From: Trinickia diaoshuihuensis
GTDB taxonomy: Bacteria > Pseudomonadota > Gammaproteobacteria > Burkholderiales > Burkholderiaceae
Direction: 5' to 3'
Assembly: GCF_003390925.1 (NCBI RefSeq)
Contig: NZ_QUBS01000088.1
Span: 1 to 64,000 of the forward strand
Length of the DNA: 64,000 nt
Shown here one piece after another: positions 37,374 to 45,432 of this stretch; position 1 is the stretch's first letter; each line of letters begins with the position of its first letter. A program made the translations under genes and the position numbers. Under the pieces are notes generated by a model. That model ran no database searches. It saw only the letters and a program-made list of their open reading frames with translations, and was not told the DNA's origin.

Positions 37374-38183
37374 ATGCATCCGAAACGGCAGCCCGCCGAA
37401 GCCGCGCAAAGGCCCGTTGCCCCGCCCGCGGGCGCGACATGGTCCGTGAGCAGGCCTGCCACCATCGGAATCATTGGCGGCATGGGGCCCGATGCCGGCG
37501 TGGATTTGGCCGCGCAGTTTCTCTTGGCATGCCGGCAATGGCTGACCACCCGTGGGTTGCCAATCAACGATCAGCTCTATCCGCCGCATCTGCTGATTCA
37601 GCGTCCGATCGCGGACCGTAGCCGTGCGATCACACACGGCGGCCCCGATCCGCTGGAGGGAATCGTCGACGCCTGCCGAGTCGCCATCGAAGCGGGCGCG
37701 ACCACCCTGGGCATTGCGTGCAACACCGCGCACTTGTGGTATCCCCAGATCGCGCTCGCCAGCGCGCCTGCTCGCGTGCTGCACATCGCGGAAATCGCGG
37801 CGCAAGCCGTGGCCCGCGGCGGGTTCCGGCGCGCGGCGCTGATGGCCACGGCTGTGACGTGCGCATCGGGCCTGTATCACGAGAGCATGGCGCGCCATGG
37901 TGTGGAAGTCGTCGATATGACGCCCGCGCAAAGCGAAGACATCCAGCGAGCCATTTATGACGGCGTGAAGGCCGGTAACTATTCGCTAGCGCGCACGCTT
38001 GCCGACGGCGTCGCCCGCGCGCTGCTCGAGCACGCGGAGTGCATCGTCATGGCATGTACCGAACTGCCGCTTGCCCTTCAGCAGGCCGAGTGGCTGGACC
38101 GGCGCAGAGCGATCGACGCGACCGCCGCGCTCGCCTTTGCGCTCGCGCAAGAGGCGTTTCGTCCTTGCGAGACCGTCGCCTGA
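37374..38183 (+). CDS. Aspartate/glutamate racemase-family enzyme
   Basis: This is a 269-residue protein with a non-conserved N-terminal extension of about 28 residues before TIGIIGGMGPDAGVDL, the typical opening of aspartate racemases. Both catalytic cysteines are present (GIACNTAH and VMACTELPL), so two-base racemisation is possible. It is the first gene of operon C and its stop overlaps the RND start (TGATG). In an NRPS cluster without epimerase domains it may supply a D-amino acid, most simply D-aspartate. Substrate is inferred from the family only. Confidence 0.85.
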   Translation: MHPKRQPAEAAQRPVAPPAGATWSVSRPATIGIIGGMGPDAGVDLAAQFLLACRQWLTTRGLPINDQLYPPHLLIQRPIADRSRAITHGGPDPLEGIVDACRVAIEAGATTLGIACNTAHLWYPQIALASAPARVLHIAEIAAQAVARGGFRRAALMATAVTCASGLYHESMARHGVEVVDMTPAQSEDIQRAIYDGVKAGNYSLARTLADGVARALLEHAECIVMACTELPLALQQAEWLDRRRAIDATAALAFALAQEAFRPCETVA

Positions 38184-41100
38184 TGCGCTTCGCGAGATAC
38201 TTCGTCACGCGGCCGATCGGCACGGCATTGTTGGCCCTCGCGTTGGCCGTGGCCGGCTTTATGTCGTTTCGCGCGCTCCCGGCGGCGCCGTTGCCCGAAG
38301 TTGAATTTCCGACGATCAGCGTGCGCGCAGCCCTGCCGGGCGCCGACCCGGAAACTATGGCGAACGCGGTCGCCACGCCGCTCGAGCGGCGCCTCGGTCA
38401 TATTGCCGGCGTCAGCGAGATGACCTCGGTCAGCGAAGTCGGCTTCACCCGCATCGTTCTACAGTTTGCGCTCGATCGAGACATCGACGGCGCCGCGCGC
38501 GACGTGCAGGCCGCGATCGACGCGGCCAAGAGCGATCTGCCGAAAGACATGCCGCAAAACCCGTTGTACTACAAGTCCAATCCCGCCGATGCGCCGATCA
38601 TGGTGCTCAGCTTGACGTCAGCGCGCGCGTCGCCCACCGAGATGTTCGATGTCGCCTCCACCGTGTTACAGCAGCGCTTGCTGCGCACGCCCGGGGTCGG
38701 CGAGGTAGGCGTGGGCGGCGGGGCACTGCCCGCCGTGCGGGTCGAGCTGGACCCCGACCAACTGACGCAACATGGCATTGCGCTTGCGGACATGCGGCAG
38801 TTTCTGCTCGATGCCGCCCCGGCGCGCGCACTCGGCAGCGTAGTCATCGGCACGCGCCAGTATACGATCGACGGCAACGACAACTTGCTGCGTGCGAAGC
38901 AATTCGCCCAGCTCTACTTTCGAACGCAAAACGGCAGCGTCGTTCGGCTATCCGACCTCGCGCGCGTGCACGATTCGGTCGAGGACGTACGCAACAGCGG
39001 TATTGCGAACGGCAAGAGCGCGGTGCTGTTGATCGTATACAAGCAGCCCGGCGCCAATATCATCGACACCGTCGCGGCGATCAAGGCGCAACTGCCGTTT
39101 CTCAAGGCGTCGATTCCCGCCGACATCGACATTTCGCTGATCGGCGATCGGACGCCCGCGATCCACGCTTCGCTGGCCGACATCGAGTTCACGCTCGCAT
39201 TGTCGATCGGACTCGTGATGCTCGTGACGATGGCGTTCTTTCGCGATTGGCGCTCGGCGATCGTACCGTCGATCGCGTTGCCGCTCGCGTTGCTCGGTAC
39301 CTTCGCGGTTATGTACGTAGTCGGGTACAGCCTGAATATTTTGTCGCTGATGGCGCTTGCGATCTCCACGGGTTTCGTCGTGGACGACGCGATCGTCGTC
39401 GTGGAAAACGTGATGCGTCACGTCGAGCAAGGCAAGACGCCCTTCGAGGCGGCGATCCACGGGACGGCCGAAGTCAGCTTTACCATTTTCTCGATCACGC
39501 TGTCGCTGCTCGCGGCATTCATTCCGTTGCTGCTGATGGGGGGCATCGTCGGGCGATTGTTTCGCGAATTCTCCGTGTCGATGTCAGTGGCCGTCGCGCT
39601 TTCGATGCTGCTCTCTCTAACGCTCACGCCGATGATGTGCCGCTTGTTCATTCGCGGGCGATCCGATGCCGGGCACGGCCCGGCCCGGGCTGGGCCACTG
39701 ATCCGCTTCTACGATCGATCGCTGTCGTGGGCGCTCGATCACCGCGGTTTCGTGCTGGCGGTTGCGCTTGGCACGACCGCCGCCACCGCCGCGCTCTTTG
39801 CCTTCATCCCGAAAGGCTTCTTTCCGCTGGAAGACACCGGGCGCATCGGCGGCGTTCTCTACGTTTCGCAAGCGAGCTCGTTCTCGGACGTGCACCAGAA
39901 ACTGCAGCAGGTCATCGAAGAAATCCGGCGCGACCCCGACGTTGCCAATGCGCTCGGGTACGCGGGAACGGGGCTCGTACCCAACAGTGCCACGGTATTC
40001 ATGTACCTCAAGCCCGAGCAGGCGCGCCACGCGACATCGGATGAGGTCATCGCCCGGGTGCTCAAACGCAGTACGTCGATACCGGATCTGCACCTCTATT
40101 TGCAGCCTGCACAGGATTTGGTGCTGGGGGGACGTCGAACCGCCGCGCAATATCAATACACGTTCAGCGCCGAAAATCTGGACGAATTGAACCGTTGGAG
40201 CCCGGCCCTCATCCGAGCCGTCCGCCATACCCCCGGCGTGATGCAAGTCAACAGCAATGCGGCGATGGGCGGCCGGCAATCCTTCTTGCAGATCAACCGG
40301 CAACTGGCCGCGCGTTATGGCACGGACGTCAGCCGGATCGACGAAACCTTATACGACGCATTCGGGCAGCGCCGTCTCGACGTGCTCTACGAGCCGGGCA
40401 ACGAGTATCGCCTCGTCATGGAAGCCGATCCCCTGCGGTGGTCCGGCAAGGATGCATTGGCGCGGTTGCGTATCCCGGCCGATTGTCTCGCATGCGAAGC
40501 GCCACGCGGCGCCCACGACGAGCGCAGCGAGCCGGCAAGCGCGTCGCTCGCCGCCCTGAGCGCCTTCGGCACCGTGCGGCAGGGCCATACGCCGCTGCTC
40601 ATCAATCACACCGGGCAGTTTCCCTCCGAAACGATCTCGTTCAACCTCTCGCCGGGCACCTCGCTCGGCGACGCGACACGCGCGATCACCGCGAGCATCG
40701 CGAAGCTCGGCTTACCGAGCGGCATCAGCGGAAGCTTCACGGGCTCGGCACAAGCTTTCCAGCAATCGCTGAAGGCGGAGCCGCTGTTGATCGCCGTGGC
40801 GCTTGCGGCGGTCTATCTGATTCTCGGCATCCTTTACGAAGATTTGATCCATCCTCTGACCATCCTTTCGTCGCTGCCGCCCGCTGGGCTCGGCGCGCTT
40901 TTGACGCTCAGTGCATTGCATATCGAGCTGAGCGTCATGGCATTGATCGGACTCATCCTGCTCATCGGCATCGTCAAAAAGAACGCCATCATGCTCGTCG
41001 ATTTCGCGCTCACGTTGCAACGCGAGCGTGGACACGATCCACGCAGCGCCATTCACGAAGCATGCCTCGTCCGAGCGCGGCCCATACTGATGACCACACT

Positions 41101-41320
41101 GGCCGCCCTGCTGGGGGCCTTGCCGCTCGTGGTCGGGACGGGCTACGGCGCCGAATTTCGGAAACCGCTTGGCCTGACCATTGTGGGCGGGCTCGTATTG
41201 AGCCAGCTCGTGACCCTGTACACCACCCCCGTCGTGTTCTTGATGCTGGCGCGCATCCGCAAGGCGGGACACTCGCCCCAAGCGGCAACCGGTTCGCCGC
41301 CTGGCATTGAAGAGCGCTGA
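38183..41320 (+). CDS. RND efflux pump, MdtC-like
   Basis: This is a 1,045-residue RND transporter. The N-terminus RYFVTRPIGTALLALALAVAGFMSFRALPAAPLPEVEFPTI and GAARDVQAAIDAAKSDLPKDMP are closest to MdtC, as are GFVVDDAIVVVENV in helix 4 and the VMRHVEQGK stretch. No membrane-fusion or outer-membrane gene accompanies it. The natural partners are the MdtA-, MdtB- and channel-like genes of operon A. It has an insertion of about 15 residues near 770-790 (CEAPRGAHDERSEPA). It is translationally coupled to the racemase. Confidence 0.87.
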   Translation: MRFARYFVTRPIGTALLALALAVAGFMSFRALPAAPLPEVEFPTISVRAALPGADPETMANAVATPLERRLGHIAGVSEMTSVSEVGFTRIVLQFALDRDIDGAARDVQAAIDAAKSDLPKDMPQNPLYYKSNPADAPIMVLSLTSARASPTEMFDVASTVLQQRLLRTPGVGEVGVGGGALPAVRVELDPDQLTQHGIALADMRQFLLDAAPARALGSVVIGTRQYTIDGNDNLLRAKQFAQLYFRTQNGSVVRLSDLARVHDSVEDVRNSGIANGKSAVLLIVYKQPGANIIDTVAAIKAQLPFLKASIPADIDISLIGDRTPAIHASLADIEFTLALSIGLVMLVTMAFFRDWRSAIVPSIALPLALLGTFAVMYVVGYSLNILSLMALAISTGFVVDDAIVVVENVMRHVEQGKTPFEAAIHGTAEVSFTIFSITLSLLAAFIPLLLMGGIVGRLFREFSVSMSVAVALSMLLSLTLTPMMCRLFIRGRSDAGHGPARAGPLIRFYDRSLSWALDHRGFVLAVALGTTAATAALFAFIPKGFFPLEDTGRIGGVLYVSQASSFSDVHQKLQQVIEEIRRDPDVANALGYAGTGLVPNSATVFMYLKPEQARHATSDEVIARVLKRSTSIPDLHLYLQPAQDLVLGGRRTAAQYQYTFSAENLDELNRWSPALIRAVRHTPGVMQVNSNAAMGGRQSFLQINRQLAARYGTDVSRIDETLYDAFGQRRLDVLYEPGNEYRLVMEADPLRWSGKDALARLRIPADCLACEAPRGAHDERSEPASASLAALSAFGTVRQGHTPLLINHTGQFPSETISFNLSPGTSLGDATRAITASIAKLGLPSGISGSFTGSAQAFQQSLKAEPLLIAVALAAVYLILGILYEDLIHPLTILSSLPPAGLGALLTLSALHIELSVMALIGLILLIGIVKKNAIMLVDFALTLQRERGHDPRSAIHEACLVRARPILMTTLAALLGALPLVVGTGYGAEFRKPLGLTIVGGLVLSQLVTLYTTPVVFLMLARIRKAGHSPQAATGSPPGIEER

Positions 41321-41398
41321 CCGCTCGTACTCGTGCTTTCTGGCCGTTGGCCTTTGCCCCTCCCACCGCAACATACTCGCCCTTATCAAGGATCGACA

Positions 41399-42664
41399 AT
41401 GTCTGGACCGCACTTCCCGCCCGCCCCCGGCATACCCGCCAATGGGACCGACTGGGCCGCCCTGCGCGAACGCATGCTCTCGATGCGTGTCGACGACGCC
41501 GACTGGCGCGGCGGACGCACCCCCCTGCATGTCTATTTCGCCGGCGACGACGTACTGAAGGTCGCACGCGAAGCCTATACGATGTTCATGAGCGAGAATG
41601 CGCTCGCCCCCGCCGCGTTCCCGAGTCTTCGCCGGATGGAAGACGAGGTGCTCGCGATGGTGTTGCACCTGTTGGGCGGCGGGCCGCGCGCCGCGGGCAA
41701 CTTCACGTCGGGCGGCACGGAAAGCATCATCTTGGCCGTACGCGCCGCGACCAAGTGGTTCGAGGCGGCCGGGCGGCGTACGCCGCGTTCGCACCTGTTG
41801 TTGCCGGAAAGCGCTCATCCGGCCTATGACAAGGCGGCGGAGCTGATCGGCTTGGCAGTTCGACGTTATCCGATCGACGCGTCATACCGAGCGAGCGCCG
41901 ACGTGCTGGCCTGCTATATCGACGTGGATACGATGATGACCGTCGCGTCGTTCCCGTCTCTACCGTTCGGTACGGTCGACCCGGTCGGGGCGATTGCGGA
42001 CGTGGCACGCCAACACGACATCTGGCTGCATGTCGATGCCTGCATAGGCGGCCTTCTTGCGCCGTTCGCCAAGATGCTGGGCCACGAGCTGCCTGCGTTC
42101 GACTTGAGTGTCTCCGGAGTGCGTTCGCTCTCTGCGGACCTGCACAAATACGGCTATGCCGCAAAGGGGGCGTCCACGATTCTGTATGCCGATGCACAAG
42201 ATCGCGACCGTCACCACTTCGAATTCGACGCCTGGCCGAAGGGCCGCTATCGGACGGAAACGCTTGCGGGCACACGTTCCGGAGGGGCGGTGGCCGCCGC
42301 TTGGGCAGTCATGCATTTCCTCGGCCAGGAAGGCTACATGGAACTCTCGCGACGCGTGCTGGCCACGCGCGAGGCTCTGCATCGCGGTATCAAGTCGATC
42401 GACGGGCTACACTTGCTCGGCCATCAGCCACTCGGGCTTTTGTCGTACACGTCGGAGGGAGCCGACATTTTCGCGATAGGCGATCAGATGGAAGAGAAAG
42501 GCTGGTATATCAGCCGGGTCGCCGAGCCGTGCGCGTTGCAGATGACGATCACGCCCGCGCACGAACCTATCGTGGAGCACTATCTCGAGGACCTTCGAGC
42601 CAGCGTGGCGTTCGTACTGGAAAGCGGAACCGCCGCGCGCGAGCGCAAGGTCGTCACCTACTGA
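41399..42664 (+). CDS. Sphingosine-1-phosphate-lyase-like PLP enzyme
   Basis: This is a 421-residue group II PLP-dependent protein. AGGA lies six bases before the ATG at 41399. Motifs: GNFTSGGTESIILAVRAA (phosphate binding), WLHVDACIGG (Asp to the pyridine N), and SADLHKYGYAAKGAS with the PLP-binding Lys. The D-x-HKYGYA-x-KG form is that of S1P lyases rather than of glutamate or aspartate decarboxylases. It could therefore cut or join a C-C bond next to a beta-hydroxy amine, or decarboxylate an amino acid. In operon C, 78 bp after the RND gene, it most likely makes or trims an unusual monomer. Decarboxylation of aspartate to beta-alanine for NRPS3 is an attractive but unproved idea. Confidence 0.8.
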   Translation: MSGPHFPPAPGIPANGTDWAALRERMLSMRVDDADWRGGRTPLHVYFAGDDVLKVAREAYTMFMSENALAPAAFPSLRRMEDEVLAMVLHLLGGGPRAAGNFTSGGTESIILAVRAATKWFEAAGRRTPRSHLLLPESAHPAYDKAAELIGLAVRRYPIDASYRASADVLACYIDVDTMMTVASFPSLPFGTVDPVGAIADVARQHDIWLHVDACIGGLLAPFAKMLGHELPAFDLSVSGVRSLSADLHKYGYAAKGASTILYADAQDRDRHHFEFDAWPKGRYRTETLAGTRSGGAVAAAWAVMHFLGQEGYMELSRRVLATREALHRGIKSIDGLHLLGHQPLGLLSYTSEGADIFAIGDQMEEKGWYISRVAEPCALQMTITPAHEPIVEHYLEDLRASVAFVLESGTAARERKVVTY

Positions 42665-42679
42665 TCGATATCGTCATCG

Positions 42680-42707
42680 CGGCGGCGCGATCGGTACCGC
42701 GCCGCCG
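42680..42707. terminator. GC hairpin between convergent genes
   Basis: CGGCGGCGCG (42680-42689) pairs perfectly with CGCGCCGCCG (42698-42707) over 8 bases. It sits between the convergent PLP-enzyme and thioesterase genes. No T tract follows on either strand, so termination is plausible but not typical. Confidence 0.4.
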
Positions 42708-42740
42708 GAACGGACAGAAAGAACGCCCCGCCGCCGAACG

Positions 42741-43529
42741 CTATACGGGCAGCGCGGCGTGACGCCACCGACGAAAGCCCGTGGTCGCCTCGACTTCCTG
42801 AAAGATTCGCTTGATCACACGCGGCCGCGCCGAATGAATAAAAAAGTGCCCGCCGTCGAAGCGAAACTTCGAAAAATACCCGCCGGCATAAACGGACCAA
42901 GCATCGAGCTGCTTCGCCGTGATCTGCTCGTCGATACCGGAGAACACCGTCACCGGCGCCTGGATCACCGGCATTTCGACAGGACGATAGCCCGCCATCA
43001 TACGGAAGTCGCCCCGCAGTATCGGAAGGAATAGGTCGAACAAATCTTTATTTTCGAGCAGCTCCAGCGGTGTACCTTGATAACGCAACAAGCGCTCGCG
43101 AATCTCGTCGTCCGAAACGTCGTGCTCCGCTACGGGTTTTCGTGCATGATGGTCGGGACTCCTACCCCCCGACAAGAACACGTGCTTGAGGTGCTCGAGC
43201 TTGCCCCCCTTCTCGAGCCGGCATACGGTTTCGTAGCAAAGCGCGGCCCCCATGCTGTGTCCGAACAGGACGAGCGGCAAGGGATCGAGTTGTTCGATGG
43301 CCGAGGCGATACATGCCGCGACGTCGGTCAGATCGGTCGGCTGGGGTTCGTTCAAGCGCTTGCCCCGTCCCGGCAATTGCACCGCCCGAAGCTCGATACC
43401 GGCCGGCATCAGTGCGGCCCAGGGCCGATAAGCGTGGATATCGCCCCCTGAATAGGGAATGCAGACAAGGCGCGCGATCGGGGATTCGCATTGATTGATG
43501 ACCGGTAGCCACGACTGAGGATCGTTCAT
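42741..43529 (-). CDS. Type II thioesterase (right end of the cluster)
   Basis: This is a 262-residue hydrolase started at 43529 (MNDPQSWLPVINQC); the upstream in-frame ATG at 43598 lies beyond the operator. Motifs: LVCIPYSGGD, RAVQLPGRGKR, nucleophile GHSMGAA, FSGIDEQI with the acid, and GGHFFIH with the His. It has the same family and roles as the operon B thioesterase, and it is divergent from the tetR gene across a shared operator. Two type II thioesterases for three modules lacking terminal thioesterase domains is notable. Confidence 0.92.
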   Translation of the reverse strand: MNDPQSWLPVINQCESPIARLVCIPYSGGDIHAYRPWAALMPAGIELRAVQLPGRGKRLNEPQPTDLTDVAACIASAIEQLDPLPLVLFGHSMGAALCYETVCRLEKGGKLEHLKHVFLSGGRSPDHHARKPVAEHDVSDDEIRERLLRYQGTPLELLENKDLFDLFLPILRGDFRMMAGYRPVEMPVIQAPVTVFSGIDEQITAKQLDAWSVYAGGYFSKFRFDGGHFFIHSARPRVIKRIFQEVEATTGFRRWRHAALPV

Positions 43530-43566
43530 GAGGACGTTCGATAGGTTGGATGACTTTTTTGTAGCC

Positions 43567-43585
43567 GTACAGGTCGGTATATAAT
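43567..43585 (+). promoter_or_regulatory. Operator and -10 between thioesterase and tetR
   Basis: GTACAGGTCGGTATATAAT: the operator core is 43568-43579 and the -10 TATAAT 43580-43585, driving tetR rightwards. It sits in the divergent region, so it could repress both genes. Confidence 0.65.
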
Positions 43586-43656
43586 GACGCTTGCACACTA
43601 GGCTCGCAGCCGCTAGTGTTGCAGCTCTTTCCGCACTTCTCGTTGCAACTTACCCC

Positions 43657-44241
43657 ATGAGCGTCAAGAAGCAAGCTCTCATCGATACCGCCGCTCGCCT
43701 TTTCGCCACCGAGGGCTATCATGCCGTCGGCGTGGATCGTATCGCCGAAGAGTCCGGCGTCGCGAAGATGACAATGTACAACCACTTCTCCTCGAAGGAG
43801 TCGCTCGTCGTCGAAGTGCTGCTTCAGAGCATGGAGCAAGCGCAGCAGTCGCTCGAGCAATGGGTGATGAAAAAGTCCGGGGCCATGCAACGGCTCCAGG
43901 CTGTCTTCGCGTGGCAAGCGCGCATGCTCAAGGCGCCCGGGCACCAAAGCACCCTATTCATCGGTGCGATATCCGAATACCACGCAGACCGCAACGAGAT
44001 CATCGACATCGCCACCACTCAAAAACAGCGGCTGCGCGGTTTTATCGCTGATCTGCTGGCCGAACTGTTCGACAACGAGACGGCGGCGCGACTGGCGCGT
44101 CAAATCGTAATGCTGCTCGATGGCGCGATCATCGCCAGACAAGTCGGCGACACGAAAGCAATCGAAGAAGATGCCTGGCAGGCGACGCAGCGCCTTGTCG
44201 CGCTCGAGTTGGCGTCGAGCAAGCTGAACATCACGGTATAA
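43657..44241 (+). CDS. TetR-family regulator of the cluster
   Basis: This is a 194-residue protein started at 43657 (MSVKKQALIDTAARLF). It has the classic N-terminal TetR helix-turn-helix (FATEGYHAVGVDRIAEESGVAKMTMYNHFSSKESLV) and an all-helical ligand/dimer domain. Its own promoter overlaps one copy of the palindrome found at the other cluster promoters. It is therefore probably an autoregulated repressor released by the product, an intermediate or another ligand. The ligand is unknown. Confidence 0.9.
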   Translation: MSVKKQALIDTAARLFATEGYHAVGVDRIAEESGVAKMTMYNHFSSKESLVVEVLLQSMEQAQQSLEQWVMKKSGAMQRLQAVFAWQARMLKAPGHQSTLFIGAISEYHADRNEIIDIATTQKQRLRGFIADLLAELFDNETAARLARQIVMLLDGAIIARQVGDTKAIEEDAWQATQRLVALELASSKLNITV

Positions 44242-44381
44242 CGCCAGCCCCCGTCGCGCCCTGACCGGGCTGATGGTCAGCAGGGGATTGGCGTTCGTCA
44301 ATGCACTTCCCGCAAGGCGTACGCTGTAACGCAAACAGCCCCAAAAAACCTTTTTCGCCTCTCATGCTTCACATGGATATC

Positions 44382-44409
44382 GCCACTCGGAATTTACATT
44401 CCGAGTGGC
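44382..44409. repeat. Perfect 12-bp inverted repeat hairpin
   Basis: GCCACTCGGAAT (44382-44393) and ATTCCGAGTGGC (44398-44409) flank a 4-base loop ttac. It lies 140 bp after tetR at the edge of an AT-rich tract. It could mark the end of the tetR transcript although no T run follows. Confidence 0.55.
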
Positions 44410-44414
44410 CCGAA

Positions 44415-44458
44415 CAAATACATTACAAATATAATATTTCTGAATGTATTTTGTAATT
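44415..44458. repeat. AT-rich inverted repeats
   Basis: AAATACATT and AATGTATTT, plus the nested ATTACAAA and TTTGTAAT, form competing inverted repeats in a tract far richer in A/T than the rest of the window. It is probably a regulatory region of the gene at 44522. Confidence 0.4.
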
Positions 44459-44471
44459 TCTCTTTTTTTGT

Positions 44472-44486
44472 TGAGAACAATTCTCA
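44472..44486. promoter_or_regulatory. Possible Fur box
   Basis: TGAGAACAATTCTCA is a palindrome of 6+3+6 bases and resembles the GAGAAT-ATTCTC core of Fur boxes. It is 36 bp before the ATG at 44522. If real, the orphan gene is iron-regulated. Confidence 0.4.
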
Positions 44487-44521
44487 TAAGACATACAATT
44501 GGCACTCGAGCTTGACACTGC

Positions 44522-45328
44522 ATGCGGGAATACTCAGCACCTCACTGCCGCTTGAGCGAAGCCATGGATTCGACGCCACAACGAAAAAAAACGACCGTTA
44601 AATATTTTGAGTCGAAAGCTCACGGGCTACGCGATCACTCCGAGAGCCCTTGCTTATTCGAGTTGATTGAAACCGTCAGTGAGTGTGTTTGCGACCATCT
44701 CATTCTGTCGCATCCGATCTTCGACTATATCGAAACAACCGCGCAGCGCCCCGAGATCAGCGCATTCGTGCACGCCGAGATCAGTCGAGAATATCTCCTG
44801 CTTGGTCTTGACGCGCCTCGCGTCCCGACCTCTGCCCAGCCGATGCCGCCGCTGCTTGGCACCCAGGGGTACTGTCCTTTCGCACGGATGGACGGCACCG
44901 CGTCCAGTCACTCCAGCGGGAATCGATATCTCGTTTTACTGCAATATCTGATGTCGAAACTTTCACGTGACGACACGGTTTTAGAACAGCAGGATAGGCT
45001 GCATATCAATGTACCGCATCATGGGCTCCCAAGCGACTGGGGCAATCTTCTTAACCGATCGAGAATGGGATCGGTAATCCTGCTCATTCAATCCAATATC
45101 TACCAACGGGTTCGCGTTGGATGCCTGAGGCTCGGGATCATTCCACAAAATTGCGACAATATTGTGTCATCGGATTCAGCGGATCATTCCATTAAAGCGG
45201 CACTGCATGCTGCATTGCGCGAGCAACCGTTTGACACGCTGGGTCAGGCCGAAGCGATTTCCGGTTTTCTCGACTGGAAGGTCGCGTATTACGATCAGCT
45301 TTTTCATACCATCCTCCGGTCGAGCTGA
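44522..45328 (+). CDS. Hypothetical protein, possibly iron-regulated
   Basis: This is a 268-residue protein; a start at 44564 (MDSTPQRKKTTV) is equally possible. It is soluble with no signal or membrane segment. It has two Cys near the N-terminus (SPCLFEL, SECVCDH), a polar middle (GTQGYCPFARMDG), and mostly helical ends. I recognise no family. Its base composition is less GC-rich than its neighbours, and its upstream region is AT-rich, which suggests recent acquisition. It lies just outside the biosynthetic cluster, after tetR. Confidence 0.6.
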   Translation: MREYSAPHCRLSEAMDSTPQRKKTTVKYFESKAHGLRDHSESPCLFELIETVSECVCDHLILSHPIFDYIETTAQRPEISAFVHAEISREYLLLGLDAPRVPTSAQPMPPLLGTQGYCPFARMDGTASSHSSGNRYLVLLQYLMSKLSRDDTVLEQQDRLHINVPHHGLPSDWGNLLNRSRMGSVILLIQSNIYQRVRVGCLRLGIIPQNCDNIVSSDSADHSIKAALHAALREQPFDTLGQAEAISGFLDWKVAYYDQLFHTILRSS

Positions 45329-45432
45329 CACCTCCGCGGCAATGCCGACTCGCGCGCACTTTCGATGCGCGGAAAGGTCTCGTGTAATGTGACGGCTTCT
45401 TTTCGATTACGTCATCATTTCGGAGACCATCG

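Noticed and set aside
41399..42664. Naming the PLP enzyme a glutamate or aspartate decarboxylase.
   Set aside because: The PLP-lysine motif is of the sphingosine-phosphate-lyase form, so a decarboxylase name would overstate the evidence.
44271..44310. CTGACC/GGTCAG hairpin after tetR as a terminator.
   Set aside because: Short stem with no T tract; the hairpin at 44382 is much stronger.
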